From a virus: a stretch of 20,721 nucleotides of DNA. The stretch is from IMG/VR virus record IMGVR_UViG_3300017708_000462, positions 1 through 20,721 of that record, one strand, 5' to 3'. The position numbers were made by a program, and so were the translations under genes. Positions 12,630 to 19,979 of the stretch are shown piece by piece. The number at the start of each line of letters is the position of its first letter. Position 1 is the first letter of the stretch. Below the pieces are notes generated by a model that was given only the letters and a program-made list of their open reading frames with translations, was not told where the DNA came from and did not search any database.

Positions 12630-14930
12630 ATGAACGGAATTAATGTAATGGAAATAAAAGTCGCCAAGCGTGATGGATCGTACCAAACGTTTGATTTAGA
12701 TAAAGTACATAAAGTATTAGAATGGGCTGTAGAAGACATTACCGGTGTTTCTATGTCCGAAATAGAACTAAAGGCAAACATACAATTATATGACAAAATA
12801 CCAGCATACGATATACACGAGCTTCTTATTAAAAGCGCCGCCGAGCTTATATCAGAACATACCCCCAATTATCAATTTGTTGCGGCGCGCCTTGTATCTT
12901 ATAAGTTAAGAAAAGAAGCATACGGTCAATATCAACCACTTCCTTTAAGAGAGATAATAGAACGCAACATTGATTTAGGTGTATACGATCCAGATATATT
13001 AAATCAATATACAATAAAAGAATTAACTGAATTAAATAATTATATTAAACATGACAGAGATGACACATTTACCTATGCTGGAATGGAACAATTCCGTGGT
13101 AAATATTTAGTCCAAGATAGAAGTACTAAAACAATATATGAAACACCACAAGTTTTATATATGATGGTCGCAGCTACATTATTCTCAAAATATAACGAAG
13201 GGAGAATGAAATATGTCAAAGATTATTATGATGCTATATCACAGTTCTATATCAGTTTACCTACGCCAATCATGGCAGGAGTTCGTACTCCAACCAGACA
13301 ATTTTCATCGTGCGTACTTATTGAATCAGGCGATTCCCTTGATAGTATTAATAGCACTGCTACTTCCATAGTTAGATATATCTCTAAGAAGGCAGGCATA
13401 GGCATCGGTACGGGCTCCGTACGTGCTGCAGGAGCGCGCGTAGGCGATGGTTCAATAGTTCATACGGGTTTAATTCCATTTTTAAAGTACTTTCAATCGG
13501 CCGTTAAGTCGTGCTCGCAGGGAGGCGTACGCGGGGGCGCAGCGACCGTATATCTTCCATTATGGCATTATGAATATGAAGATCTTGTAGTATTAAAGAA
13601 TAATAAAGGTACTGAAGAGAATAGAGTAAGGCATATGGATTATGCTTTCCAATTAAACAAATTAATGTATGAAAGATTAATCTCTGGTGGTAATATAACA
13701 TTCTTTGACCCTAATGATGTACCAGGTTTATATGATTCATTCTATGAAGACCAAGATAAGTTTAAAGAACTATATGAAAAGTATGAACGTGCATATAGTA
13801 TTAGAAAGAAAACATTACCTGCATTAGAAGTATTCCAATCTTTATTAACAGAGCGTAAAGATACCGGTAGAATTTATATTATGAATGTAGACCATGCAAA
13901 CGAACATGGTTCATTTAAACCAGACTTAGCTCCTATCCGTATGAGTAATCTTTGTTGTGAGATTGACTTACCAACTAAGCCATTAAATTCACCTGATGAT
14001 CCGGATGGGGAAATATCTTTATGTACATTATCAGCAATCAATTGGGGTTTAATAAACGAACCACACGAATTTAAAAAGTATTGTAATCTAGCGGTTCGTG
14101 GATTAGATGAGTTATTAGATTATCAAGATTATCCTATACAAGCAGCACAGAATGGTACTATGAATCGTAGACCATTAGGAATAGGTATTATTAATTTAGC
14201 TTATTTCTTAGCTAAGCGTGGATTAAAATATGATGAATCTGCGTTTGAAGTTATAGATGAATATGCAGAAGCATGGAGTTATTATTTAATTAAGACTTCT
14301 TCTAAGCTAGCACGAAAAAAAGGCAGTTGTTTATCAAATAATGACACAAAATATGCGTCTGGAGAGTTGCCAATCGATACATATAAGGGTGCGATAGATA
14401 ATTTAATAGAGCATAAGACTCGTATGCCGTGGGACGAACTCAGAACTGATCTCAAAGAAAACGGTATTAGAAATTCTACTCTCATGGCATTAATGCCCGC
14501 AGAAACATCCGCACAAATTAGTAATAGTACTAATGGAATAGAACCGCCAAGAGCTTTAGTTAGCTATAAGCAATCTAAAGATGGTGTGATGGCACAGGTA
14601 GTACCTGGATATCATCACCTAAAAAATAAGTACGATTTACTATGGGACCAACAAAGTCCTGATGGATATTTAAAGATATGTTCTATTTTACAAAAATATA
14701 TCGACCAAGGTATCTCTGTCAATACATCTTATAATCCAGAACACTATGAAGATAATAAGATACCAATGTCAGCGATGATACAGGATTTAGTTACTGCATA
14801 CAAATATGGTTTAAAACAACTATATTATTTTAACACACACGACGGCTCAGGCGAAATGAAAGACATTGAATTGCCAGAGCTAGATACCGTCATTGAAGAC
14901 GATGAGGACTGCGACAGCTGCAAAATATGA
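12630..14930 (+). CDS. nrdA: Class Ia ribonucleoside-diphosphate reductase, alpha subunit
   Basis: This is a 766-residue large subunit that reduces ribonucleoside diphosphates to deoxy forms for phage DNA synthesis. The N-terminal ATP-cone pattern (VAKRDGSYQTFDLDKV) comes first. Catalytic residues are in place: Cys228 (FSSCVL), Cys442 and Glu444 (SNLCCEI), Cys465 (SLCTLSAIN), the tyrosine pair Y732-Y733 (QLYYFNT) and the C-terminal redox pair Cys761/Cys764 (CDSCKI). The length is normal. ATG 12630 sits at the predicted transcription start; the in-frame ATG 12648 (MEIKVAKRDG) is an alternative with only weak GGA upstream. Two 60-base blocks encoding active-site loops (13381-13440, 13501-13560) are 63% GC, far above neighbouring sequence. 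It overlaps nrdB by ATGA. Confidence 0.97.
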   Translation: MNGINVMEIKVAKRDGSYQTFDLDKVHKVLEWAVEDITGVSMSEIELKANIQLYDKIPAYDIHELLIKSAAELISEHTPNYQFVAARLVSYKLRKEAYGQYQPLPLREIIERNIDLGVYDPDILNQYTIKELTELNNYIKHDRDDTFTYAGMEQFRGKYLVQDRSTKTIYETPQVLYMMVAATLFSKYNEGRMKYVKDYYDAISQFYISLPTPIMAGVRTPTRQFSSCVLIESGDSLDSINSTATSIVRYISKKAGIGIGTGSVRAAGARVGDGSIVHTGLIPFLKYFQSAVKSCSQGGVRGGAATVYLPLWHYEYEDLVVLKNNKGTEENRVRHMDYAFQLNKLMYERLISGGNITFFDPNDVPGLYDSFYEDQDKFKELYEKYERAYSIRKKTLPALEVFQSLLTERKDTGRIYIMNVDHANEHGSFKPDLAPIRMSNLCCEIDLPTKPLNSPDDPDGEISLCTLSAINWGLINEPHEFKKYCNLAVRGLDELLDYQDYPIQAAQNGTMNRRPLGIGIINLAYFLAKRGLKYDESAFEVIDEYAEAWSYYLIKTSSKLARKKGSCLSNNDTKYASGELPIDTYKGAIDNLIEHKTRMPWDELRTDLKENGIRNSTLMALMPAETSAQISNSTNGIEPPRALVSYKQSKDGVMAQVVPGYHHLKNKYDLLWDQQSPDGYLKICSILQKYIDQGISVNTSYNPEHYEDNKIPMSAMIQDLVTAYKYGLKQLYYFNTHDGSGEMKDIELPELDTVIEDDEDCDSCKI

Positions 14931-15997
14931 TATTAAAGAAAAATAAAAAATCACATTTAAAAAAGAAAATGTTTCTAGACGAAGGTGTAGATATTCAAAG
15001 ATTTGATATATTAAAATATCCTGCATTAGATAAAATCACAGAGAAGCAATTAGGTTTCTTTTGGAGACCGGAGGAGGTAGATGTATCGAAAGATAAAAAA
15101 GATTTCGATAACTTGACAACACATGAACAACATATATTCACATCTAATCTCAAAAGGCAAATATTACTGGACTCTGTACAAGGAAGGGCCCCAAATCTTG
15201 CTTTCCTTCCTATTGCTTCGTTACCCGAGGTTGAAAACTGGATTGAAACTTGGTCATTTTTTGAAACAATACATTCTCGTTCTTACACTCATATTATTAG
15301 GAATGTATATCCTGACCCAAGCATAGTATTTGATTCTATGCTAGATGTAAAAGAAATACTAGAATGCGGTAATGATATTGCTAGGTATTATGATGACTTA
15401 ATAGAATGTAATAATGCAGCAACAAATACAAAACAACATAAAGAAGCTTTGTGGATGTGTATGCTTTCAGCTAATGCATTAGAAGGAATAAGATTCTATG
15501 TATCATTTGCATGCTCATGGGCATTTGCTGAACTTAAGAAGATGGAAGGTAATGCAAAGATTATTAAGTTTATAGCAAGAGATGAAAACGTACACCTTGC
15601 AGGTACTACAACAATTATTAAGAATATGTTAAAAGAAGATCCAGATTTTGTTAAGATATCTAAAGACTTTGAACAAAGAGCAATTGATCTATTTGTAAAA
15701 GTTATAGAACAAGAAAAAGAATGGGCAAGATATCTATTTAAAGATGGATCAATGATTGGATTAAACGAACAAATACTCTGTGATTATATAGAATGGATTG
15801 GATGTAAGCGTATGAGAGCCATAGGATTACCATGCCCATTCTCAGTACCAAAATTAAATCCATTACCTTGGACAGAGAAATGGATTGGTGGTGGTAACGT
15901 TCAAGTTGCCCCACAAGAAACAGAAATAACATCTTATATCACCGGTGGTGTGAAACAAGATGTTGACGATAAAACATTATCTGGTTTATCACTATGA
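14927..15997 (+). CDS. nrdB: Class Ia ribonucleoside-diphosphate reductase, beta subunit
   Basis: This is a 356-residue ferritin-like small subunit. The di-iron and radical residues are readable: Asp82 (LLDSVQG), Glu113 and His116 (FFETIHSRSY) with radical Tyr120 four residues on, Glu186 (NALEGIRFY), Glu220 and His223 (RDENVHL). The tyrosine indicates a standard class Ia radical enzyme, not the tyrosine-less kind. The C-terminal tail (DKTLSGLSL) would dock on NrdA. The ATG lies inside the nrdA stop, which fits balanced expression of both subunits. The end overlaps a 43-residue gene in the same manner. Confidence 0.97.
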   Translation: MILKKNKKSHLKKKMFLDEGVDIQRFDILKYPALDKITEKQLGFFWRPEEVDVSKDKKDFDNLTTHEQHIFTSNLKRQILLDSVQGRAPNLAFLPIASLPEVENWIETWSFFETIHSRSYTHIIRNVYPDPSIVFDSMLDVKEILECGNDIARYYDDLIECNNAATNTKQHKEALWMCMLSANALEGIRFYVSFACSWAFAELKKMEGNAKIIKFIARDENVHLAGTTTIIKNMLKEDPDFVKISKDFEQRAIDLFVKVIEQEKEWARYLFKDGSMIGLNEQILCDYIEWIGCKRMRAIGLPCPFSVPKLNPLPWTEKWIGGGNVQVAPQETEITSYITGGVKQDVDDKTLSGLSL

Positions 15998-16125
15998 AGA
16001 AAAAACTAACTAAATCCGAAAAGATGAATAAAGAAACTCGGGAAAGAAATGTTAAGTTTATGAAAGAAAAAAGAATTACCCATAGAGAATATATGGCAAA
16101 ACAAGGTAAACCACAAACAGAATGA
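15994..16125 (+). CDS. Tiny basic protein
   Basis: This 43-residue product (MKKKLTKSEKMNKETRERN at its start) is lysine/arginine-rich and helical, with no recognised family. It is supported mainly by context: its ATG overlaps the nrdB stop and its TGA overlaps the next ATG, keeping the ATGA chain unbroken through nrdA, nrdB, this gene, the membrane gene and the cytochrome gene. It has no ribosome binding site of its own. Confidence 0.6.
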   Translation: MKKKLTKSEKMNKETRERNVKFMKEKRITHREYMAKQGKPQTE

Positions 16126-16319
16126 AAAAAGAAACAGAAAAGAAAATACTTCAAGCAGCTAACCTATCTCCAAGTGAAGATTGGATAGAAAGAATAGTAG
16201 AAGTACACCCAATGAAACAAGTAGCAATCATGTCAGTAGTTCAAGTATTAGTATTTGGGTTTATGATATTATCATTTTGGTTGATACAATCAGCAATAGA
16301 ATCAGGAATAAAATTATGA
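16122..16319 (+). CDS. Small single-span membrane protein
   Basis: This is a 65-residue protein with a charged N-terminal half (MKKETEKKILQAANLSPSED) and one membrane helix at about 35-57 (AIMSVVQVLVFGFMILSFW). No family is recognised. It sits immediately before the cytochrome c gene, with ATGA overlaps on both sides, so it may be a membrane partner or anchor for the cytochrome. That link is only positional. Confidence 0.65.
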   Translation: MKKETEKKILQAANLSPSEDWIERIVEVHPMKQVAIMSVVQVLVFGFMILSFWLIQSAIESGIKL

Positions 16320-16756
16320 AAGAACTAGGAATGGCATTATTAGCCACAGCATCAATAGGATTATTTTGCGCGGTAGCAATATATCCGGATATGAAATATA
16401 CAGGGGGATCAAGCAATAGCTCATGTACAGGGGAATGTTACGAAGAATATGTAGCAGAGTTTGGAACTCCAGCAGAGATAGAACAAAGAAAACAAGCTTT
16501 AGCAGCTGGAGACCCTTTTAGTTCTATAAAAGGATTATGGGCAGGATGTGCAGCATGTCACGGTCAAAATGGTGGCGGTGGTATTGGCCCAATGTTAGCA
16601 GGACAATCCGCTACAGACATTATAGGAAAACTTAATACATATAAAAATAATGGTACAATAGGAGCTCAATCTGCTTTAATGTGGGGACAAGCTGCTATGT
16701 TATCAGACAGCGATATAGATACTATAGGAAAATTTATAGAGGAGACAATGAAATGA
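16316..16756 (+). CDS. Membrane-anchored c-type cytochrome (c553-like)
   Basis: This is a 146-residue protein. Residues 5-23 (GMALLATASIGLFCAVAIY) form an uncleaved-looking signal anchor, so the rest should be periplasmic. Haem attachment is CAACH (Cys78, Cys81, His82), followed by the class I pattern GIGPMLAGQS and, near the C terminus, SALMWGQAAMLSDSDI, where Met122 (or Met128) would be the sixth ligand. An additional CTGEC (Cys37, Cys41) lies in the linker. It would carry one electron between respiratory complexes and needs host cytochrome maturation. Start 16316 is chosen for the ATGA overlap and the signal anchor; the frame is open further upstream. A cytochrome c in a phage is rare. Confidence 0.9.
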   Translation: MKELGMALLATASIGLFCAVAIYPDMKYTGGSSNSSCTGECYEEYVAEFGTPAEIEQRKQALAAGDPFSSIKGLWAGCAACHGQNGGGGIGPMLAGQSATDIIGKLNTYKNNGTIGAQSALMWGQAAMLSDSDIDTIGKFIEETMK

Positions 16757-16986
16757 TAGAGATATACGGAAAAGAACCATGTCCATTTTGTGATAGAGCA
16801 AAACAATTATGTGAGAAAGAAGGACTAGAATATACATATCAATCATTGGGAAAAGATTTCGACAGAGAAAAAATGTTAGAAATGTTTCCTACTGCAAGAA
16901 CATTCCCACAAATAAAAGTTGATGGTGAATCTATCGGCGGATATACAGATCTCGTAGAATGGTACGGCGATAAGAGATACGGATGA
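16753..16986 (+). CDS. Glutaredoxin
   Basis: This is a 77-residue glutaredoxin fold protein. The redox motif is CPFC (Cys10, Cys13). The cis-proline strand is TFPQIKVDG and the glutathione-binding turn is GGYTDL. In T4-like phages a glutaredoxin/thioredoxin supplies electrons to ribonucleotide reductase, and the gene lies in the same transcription unit as nrdAB, which supports that role. ATG 16753 overlaps the cytochrome stop and follows GAGGAG; the frame is open upstream, but those codons lie inside the cytochrome gene. Confidence 0.93.
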   Translation: MIEIYGKEPCPFCDRAKQLCEKEGLEYTYQSLGKDFDREKMLEMFPTARTFPQIKVDGESIGGYTDLVEWYGDKRYG

Positions 16987-17129
16987 ATATCACATTCGAC
17001 TGTGAGTTCTGTTTTAAACGAACTATTATAGAAGTAGAGGAAGAACAGGATATCCCTAAGTACTGCCCACTTTGTGGCGAGACTCCAGAAATAGAACACG
17101 ACGAGGACGAGCTTTTATTTGATTCATAA
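16983..17129 (+). CDS. Small zinc-ribbon protein
   Basis: This is a 48-residue protein with two CxxC pairs (Cys7/Cys10 in CEFC and Cys28/Cys31 in CPLC) and an acidic tail (EIEHDEDELL). The spacing fits a single zinc ribbon. Similar mini-proteins are common in T4-like marine phages, with no defined function; zinc ribbons of this size often contact nucleic acid or polymerase subunits. The ATG overlaps the glutaredoxin stop. Its last codons overlap the late-type box at 17125. Confidence 0.75.
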   Translation: MNITFDCEFCFKRTIIEVEEEQDIPKYCPLCGETPEIEHDEDELLFDS

Positions 17130-17132
17130 ATA
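17125..17132 (+). promoter_or_regulatory. T4-type late promoter
   Basis: CATAAATA (seven of eight bases matching TATAAATA) straddles the stop codon of the previous gene. Five bases separate it from ATG 17138, and no ribosome binding site lies between. The stretch from ATAAATA to the ATG reads ATAAATACTATTATGG, closely parallel to ATAAATAGACTTATGG at 1333. The predicted transcription start coincides with the ATG. Confidence 0.65.
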
Positions 17133-17137
17133 CTATT

Positions 17138-17560
17138 ATGGATTGGATATATAAAGGAAAAACGTTTGTACCACCAGAAGACTTCTCACCCGAGAAGATG
17201 TATGGATTCATTTATCAGATAACTAATACTGAAAATGATATGAAATACATAGGTAAGAAATTCTTTTGGAGTAAGAAAACATTACCGCCACTAAAAGGTC
17301 AAAAGAGAAAAAGACGTAAGATCGTCGAATCTGATTGGCGTAAGTATTGTGGTTCTTCTAAAAACTTAGTAGAAGATATAGAGAAAATAGGACTAGATAA
17401 GTTCCATAGAGAAATACTTTATATTGGTACTATGAAAGGTGAACTAGCATATATGGAAGCTAAGTTACAATTTGATAACGAAGTACTGTTAAAAGATGAT
17501 TATTATAACGGTATAATTAATATAAGATTAGGATCTAATTCAGTAAAAATATTGAAATAA
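17138..17560 (+). CDS. GIY-YIG nuclease-like protein
   Basis: This is a 140-residue protein. The GIY half is GFIYQITN (23-30) and the YIG half is KYIGKK (36-41), followed by a basic insertion (FFWSKKTLPPLKGQKRKRR), SDWRKYCGSS (65-74), FHREIL with Arg91 and AYMEAKL with Glu107, matching the catalytic arginine and metal-binding glutamate of the fold. A final asparagine (Asn124 in YYNG) fits too. I recall close relatives in T4-like cyanophages. It could be a free-standing homing endonuclease or a phage enzyme acting on host DNA, like T4 endonuclease II. No separate DNA-binding domain is evident, so it is smaller than most homing enzymes. Confidence 0.85.
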   Translation: MDWIYKGKTFVPPEDFSPEKMYGFIYQITNTENDMKYIGKKFFWSKKTLPPLKGQKRKRRKIVESDWRKYCGSSKNLVEDIEKIGLDKFHREILYIGTMKGELAYMEAKLQFDNEVLLKDDYYNGIINIRLGSNSVKILK

Positions 17561-17564
17561 GGGG

Positions 17565-17593
17565 TTTACATTCAGTCCCAACTATGGTATAAT
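17565..17593 (+). promoter_or_regulatory. Sigma70-like promoter
   Basis: TTTACA (17565-17570), a 17-base spacer and TATAAT (17588-17593), with TATGG in front (extended -10). The predicted start is about 17600-17601, which is the A of the next ATG or the base before it, and no ribosome binding site is present. It probably drives the 17601-20445 replication/repair unit. Confidence 0.82.
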
Positions 17594-17600
17594 AGACCAT

Positions 17601-18032
17601 ATGAAAAAAGATAATATCATTAAATTTCCCACACCCGAGGAAATATCCAAAAAAGAAGCACTAGAAATGATTAACCTTGCATCAGAAGATTGCAATGGTA
17701 TGGCTAGACATTTGTGCGATGTTATTATAGAAGAAATATTTAATCAATCAGAATACTTTGTTGATGCAGACTTCTATAGTGAAGAACATCAAGCATCGCG
17801 AGACATGTATGTAATTACAAATCTTATTAATGCAATGTTATTAAGACACATAGAAATACCCCACGCATTACAAAAAAGTATGGATAAGCTTTATATTAAA
17901 GTAAAGCAAATGTCCCAGATGCCAGAAGCAGAATTTGAAGTAAGTTTTGAACCCGAGTTTGATATAACATTCGAACCGGATTTTGATATTAATATAAATG
18001 ATGAGGATGATAAGGATGATACAGATACATAA
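17601..18032 (+). CDS. Protein with acidic repeat tail
   Basis: This is a 143-residue protein that begins MKKDNIIKFPTPEE. Residues 15-105 are helical. I recall a similar layout, a KxxIIxFP start then a helical body with MYVITNLINAMLLRHIEIPHAL, in conserved T4-like cyanophage proteins of unknown function. The tail (112-143) contains three 8-residue repeats (FEVSFEPE, FDITFEPD, FDININDE) and ends in an Asp-rich run. Acidic tails in phage replication proteins often mimic DNA or recruit partners, and this gene precedes ligase and RNase H, so a replication role is plausible but unproven. The ATG lies at the predicted transcription start. Confidence 0.75.
   Translation: MKKDNIIKFPTPEEISKKEALEMINLASEDCNGMARHLCDVIIEEIFNQSEYFVDADFYSEEHQASRDMYVITNLINAMLLRHIEIPHALQKSMDKLYIKVKQMSQMPEAEFEVSFEPEFDITFEPDFDININDEDDKDDTDT
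17934..18005 (+). repeat. Three diverged 24-base in-frame tandem repeats
   Basis: Three consecutive 24-base units encode FEVSFEPE, FDITFEPD and FDININDE. Alternating hydrophobic and acidic residues suggest amphipathic strands. The third unit runs into a GAT-rich stretch that in the +1 frame supplies the first ATG codons of the ligase gene. Confidence 0.7.
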
Positions 18033-19125
18033 GTTACCCACACTTTACAAAAGGGATTCTAAAGGAAAAATACGTGAATGGACTATGGGTTGGCAAACCG
18101 GTATGAATCCAGGAACATTTACTATCTCTGGAATACAGGGTGGCAAATTAGTTCAGAGTGGATTAAATAGTTCAGAAGCTAAAAACGTAGGTAGATCTAA
18201 TGCTACTACTGCAGATGAACAAGCACAAAAAGAAGCTGAAGCTAAATGGCAAATTAATCTAGATGGCGAATACTTTCTTTTAATATCAGAAGTAGATACT
18301 TACGATAAATTTAAACCAATGTTAGCACAAGACTATACCAAACGTCCACAGGATTCTGGTTGGTCACAACCTAAGTTAGATGGTATTAGATGTATTGCTA
18401 GAAAAGATGGTTTGTTTACTAGAGCAGGAAAAGAAATAACAACCTGCGATCATATATTTAATGAATTAAAACCTTTCTTTAAAGAACAACCAGGTATGAT
18501 ATTAGATGGTGAACTATATAACCACGAACTTAAATCAGACTTTAATAAAATTACTTCTTTGGTTAGAAAGGTAAAACCATCTGAAGAAGAAAGAATGGAA
18601 TGCGAAGAATTAGTTCAATATCATGTATACGATGTTTACGATCCTAGTTTTAAAGAATGGAATTTTTTAGAAAGAATATCCTATGTCCACATTATGATTG
18701 GTGGTGATTCATGTAAACCTGTAGAAACTACTGAAGCTCGTACACAAGATCAATTAGATGCTTTATATTCTGCTTACACTGAAGCTGGTTATGAAGGACA
18801 AATGGTTAGAAATAATACAACATATGAAAACAAAAGATCTAAAAATCTTTTAAAAAGAAAAGAATTTATTACAGAAGAATTCGAAGTAGTAGAAGTATTA
18901 GAAGGTGATGGTAACTGGAAAGGTTATGCTAAGCACTTTGTTCTAACAAATGGAGATTTAACATTTAGAAGTGGAGTAAGAGGTAACTTTGAAACATTAG
19001 AAAACTTATTAAATAATCCAGAACAAGCACAATGGGTCACGTGTAGATATTTTGACCTAACACCAGATGGAGTTCCCCGCTTCCCTGTTGTTATTGATTG
19101 GGGAAAAGGTGAAAGGATAGATTAA
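18016..19125 (+). CDS. ATP-dependent DNA ligase
   Basis: This is a 369-residue ligase. The first 85 residues (LYKRDSKGKIREWTMGW, then GRSNATTADEQAQKEAEAKW) look like a WGR-type domain, as in other marine phage ligases. The adenylation domain has motif I KLDGIR with Lys120, motif III LDGEL (163-167), motif IV YEGQMV (259-264) and motif V LLKRKEF (278-284). The C-terminal 85 residues fit the OB domain. It seals nicks during phage replication and works with RNase H next door. The frame opens at 17998; ATG 18016 is preferred because GAGG (18003-18006) lies 9 bases before it. The overlap with the previous gene implies coupling. Confidence 0.93.
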   Translation: MIQIHKLPTLYKRDSKGKIREWTMGWQTGMNPGTFTISGIQGGKLVQSGLNSSEAKNVGRSNATTADEQAQKEAEAKWQINLDGEYFLLISEVDTYDKFKPMLAQDYTKRPQDSGWSQPKLDGIRCIARKDGLFTRAGKEITTCDHIFNELKPFFKEQPGMILDGELYNHELKSDFNKITSLVRKVKPSEEERMECEELVQYHVYDVYDPSFKEWNFLERISYVHIMIGGDSCKPVETTEARTQDQLDALYSAYTEAGYEGQMVRNNTTYENKRSKNLLKRKEFITEEFEVVEVLEGDGNWKGYAKHFVLTNGDLTFRSGVRGNFETLENLLNNPEQAQWVTCRYFDLTPDGVPRFPVVIDWGKGERID

Positions 19126-19979
19126 TGATTATAGTAGATTATTCACAGATTGCACTTAGCAATATAATAGTACAAAAGATAGATGATAAAGATCTAATTA
19201 GACATATGATTCTAAATTCTTTACGTATGTATAATAAAAAGTATAGAGATGAATATGGTCAAATGGTATTAGCCTGTGATGGATTTAATACCTGGAGAAA
19301 AGAATTCTTTCCAGAATATAAAGCAGCACGTAAAAAGAATAGGTCTGCATCTGATTTAGATTGGAACAATATCTTTACATCTTTAAACGAAGTCAGAGAA
19401 GAGATAAAAGAGAATTTACCGTGGAAGGTATTACATTTAGATAATACCGAGGCAGATGATATTATTGCTACACTTACAATGCAAACCCAAGAGTTTGGTC
19501 AGCATGAACCAGTTATGATTATATCTTCAGATAAAGACTTTATACAATTACACAAATTTAATAATGTAAAACAATTTAGCCCAATACAAAAGAAGTTAGT
19601 TCAGGATCCGCACCCTATTACATATAAGTGGAATCATATTATGCGTGGCGACTCAGGCGATGGTATACCCAATGTCTTATCACCAGATGATACGTTTATA
19701 TCTGAAGCACATCAGAACCAATTAAGACAAACTAGGGTCGACGAATGGATAAATAATATAGATGACTTAAGAGAATTAATGGGGGATGAGGTTTATCGTA
19801 ATTTTCAAAGAAATCAAACATTAATTGATTTTGATTATATACCAGAACCTATCCAAAATAACATTATAAATACTTTTAACGAGACAAAACCAGCAGCACG
19901 CATGAAGGTATTGACTTACTTAATTAATAAACGATGCAATCAATTGATTGAATGTGTAGAGGAATTTTACAATGGCTAA
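19125..19979 (+). CDS. rnh: T4-type RNase H (5' to 3' FEN-family nuclease)
   Basis: This is a 284-residue flap-nuclease family protein that removes RNA primers and adjacent DNA from lagging-strand fragments. The acidic metal sites are readable: Asp5 (IIVDYS), Asp52 (LACDGFNTWRKE), Glu109 with Asp111/Asp112 (TEADDIIATL), Asp136 and Asp138 (SSDKDFIQL), Asp176 and Asp179 (RGDSGDGIPN), the last followed by the helix-hairpin region. The length is close to T4 RNase H. It starts in a TAATG overlap with ligase, so primer removal and nick sealing are encoded together. Confidence 0.94.
   Translation: MIIVDYSQIALSNIIVQKIDDKDLIRHMILNSLRMYNKKYRDEYGQMVLACDGFNTWRKEFFPEYKAARKKNRSASDLDWNNIFTSLNEVREEIKENLPWKVLHLDNTEADDIIATLTMQTQEFGQHEPVMIISSDKDFIQLHKFNNVKQFSPIQKKLVQDPHPITYKWNHIMRGDSGDGIPNVLSPDDTFISEAHQNQLRQTRVDEWINNIDDLRELMGDEVYRNFQRNQTLIDFDYIPEPIQNNIINTFNETKPAARMKVLTYLINKRCNQLIECVEEFYNG

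Noticed and set aside
15114-15138. TTGACA followed by TATATT within nrdB
   Set aside because: The spacing is only 13 bases and it lies inside a well-conserved gene.
17993-18000. TATAAATG before the ligase start codons
   Set aside because: One mismatch, inside repeats, and the spacing to the preferred ATG does not match the five-base pattern.
19865-19872. TATAAATACT string inside rnh
   Set aside because: Possible late promoter for the DUF6433-like gene, but about 100 bases away and within chance expectation; noted only in that gene's entry.
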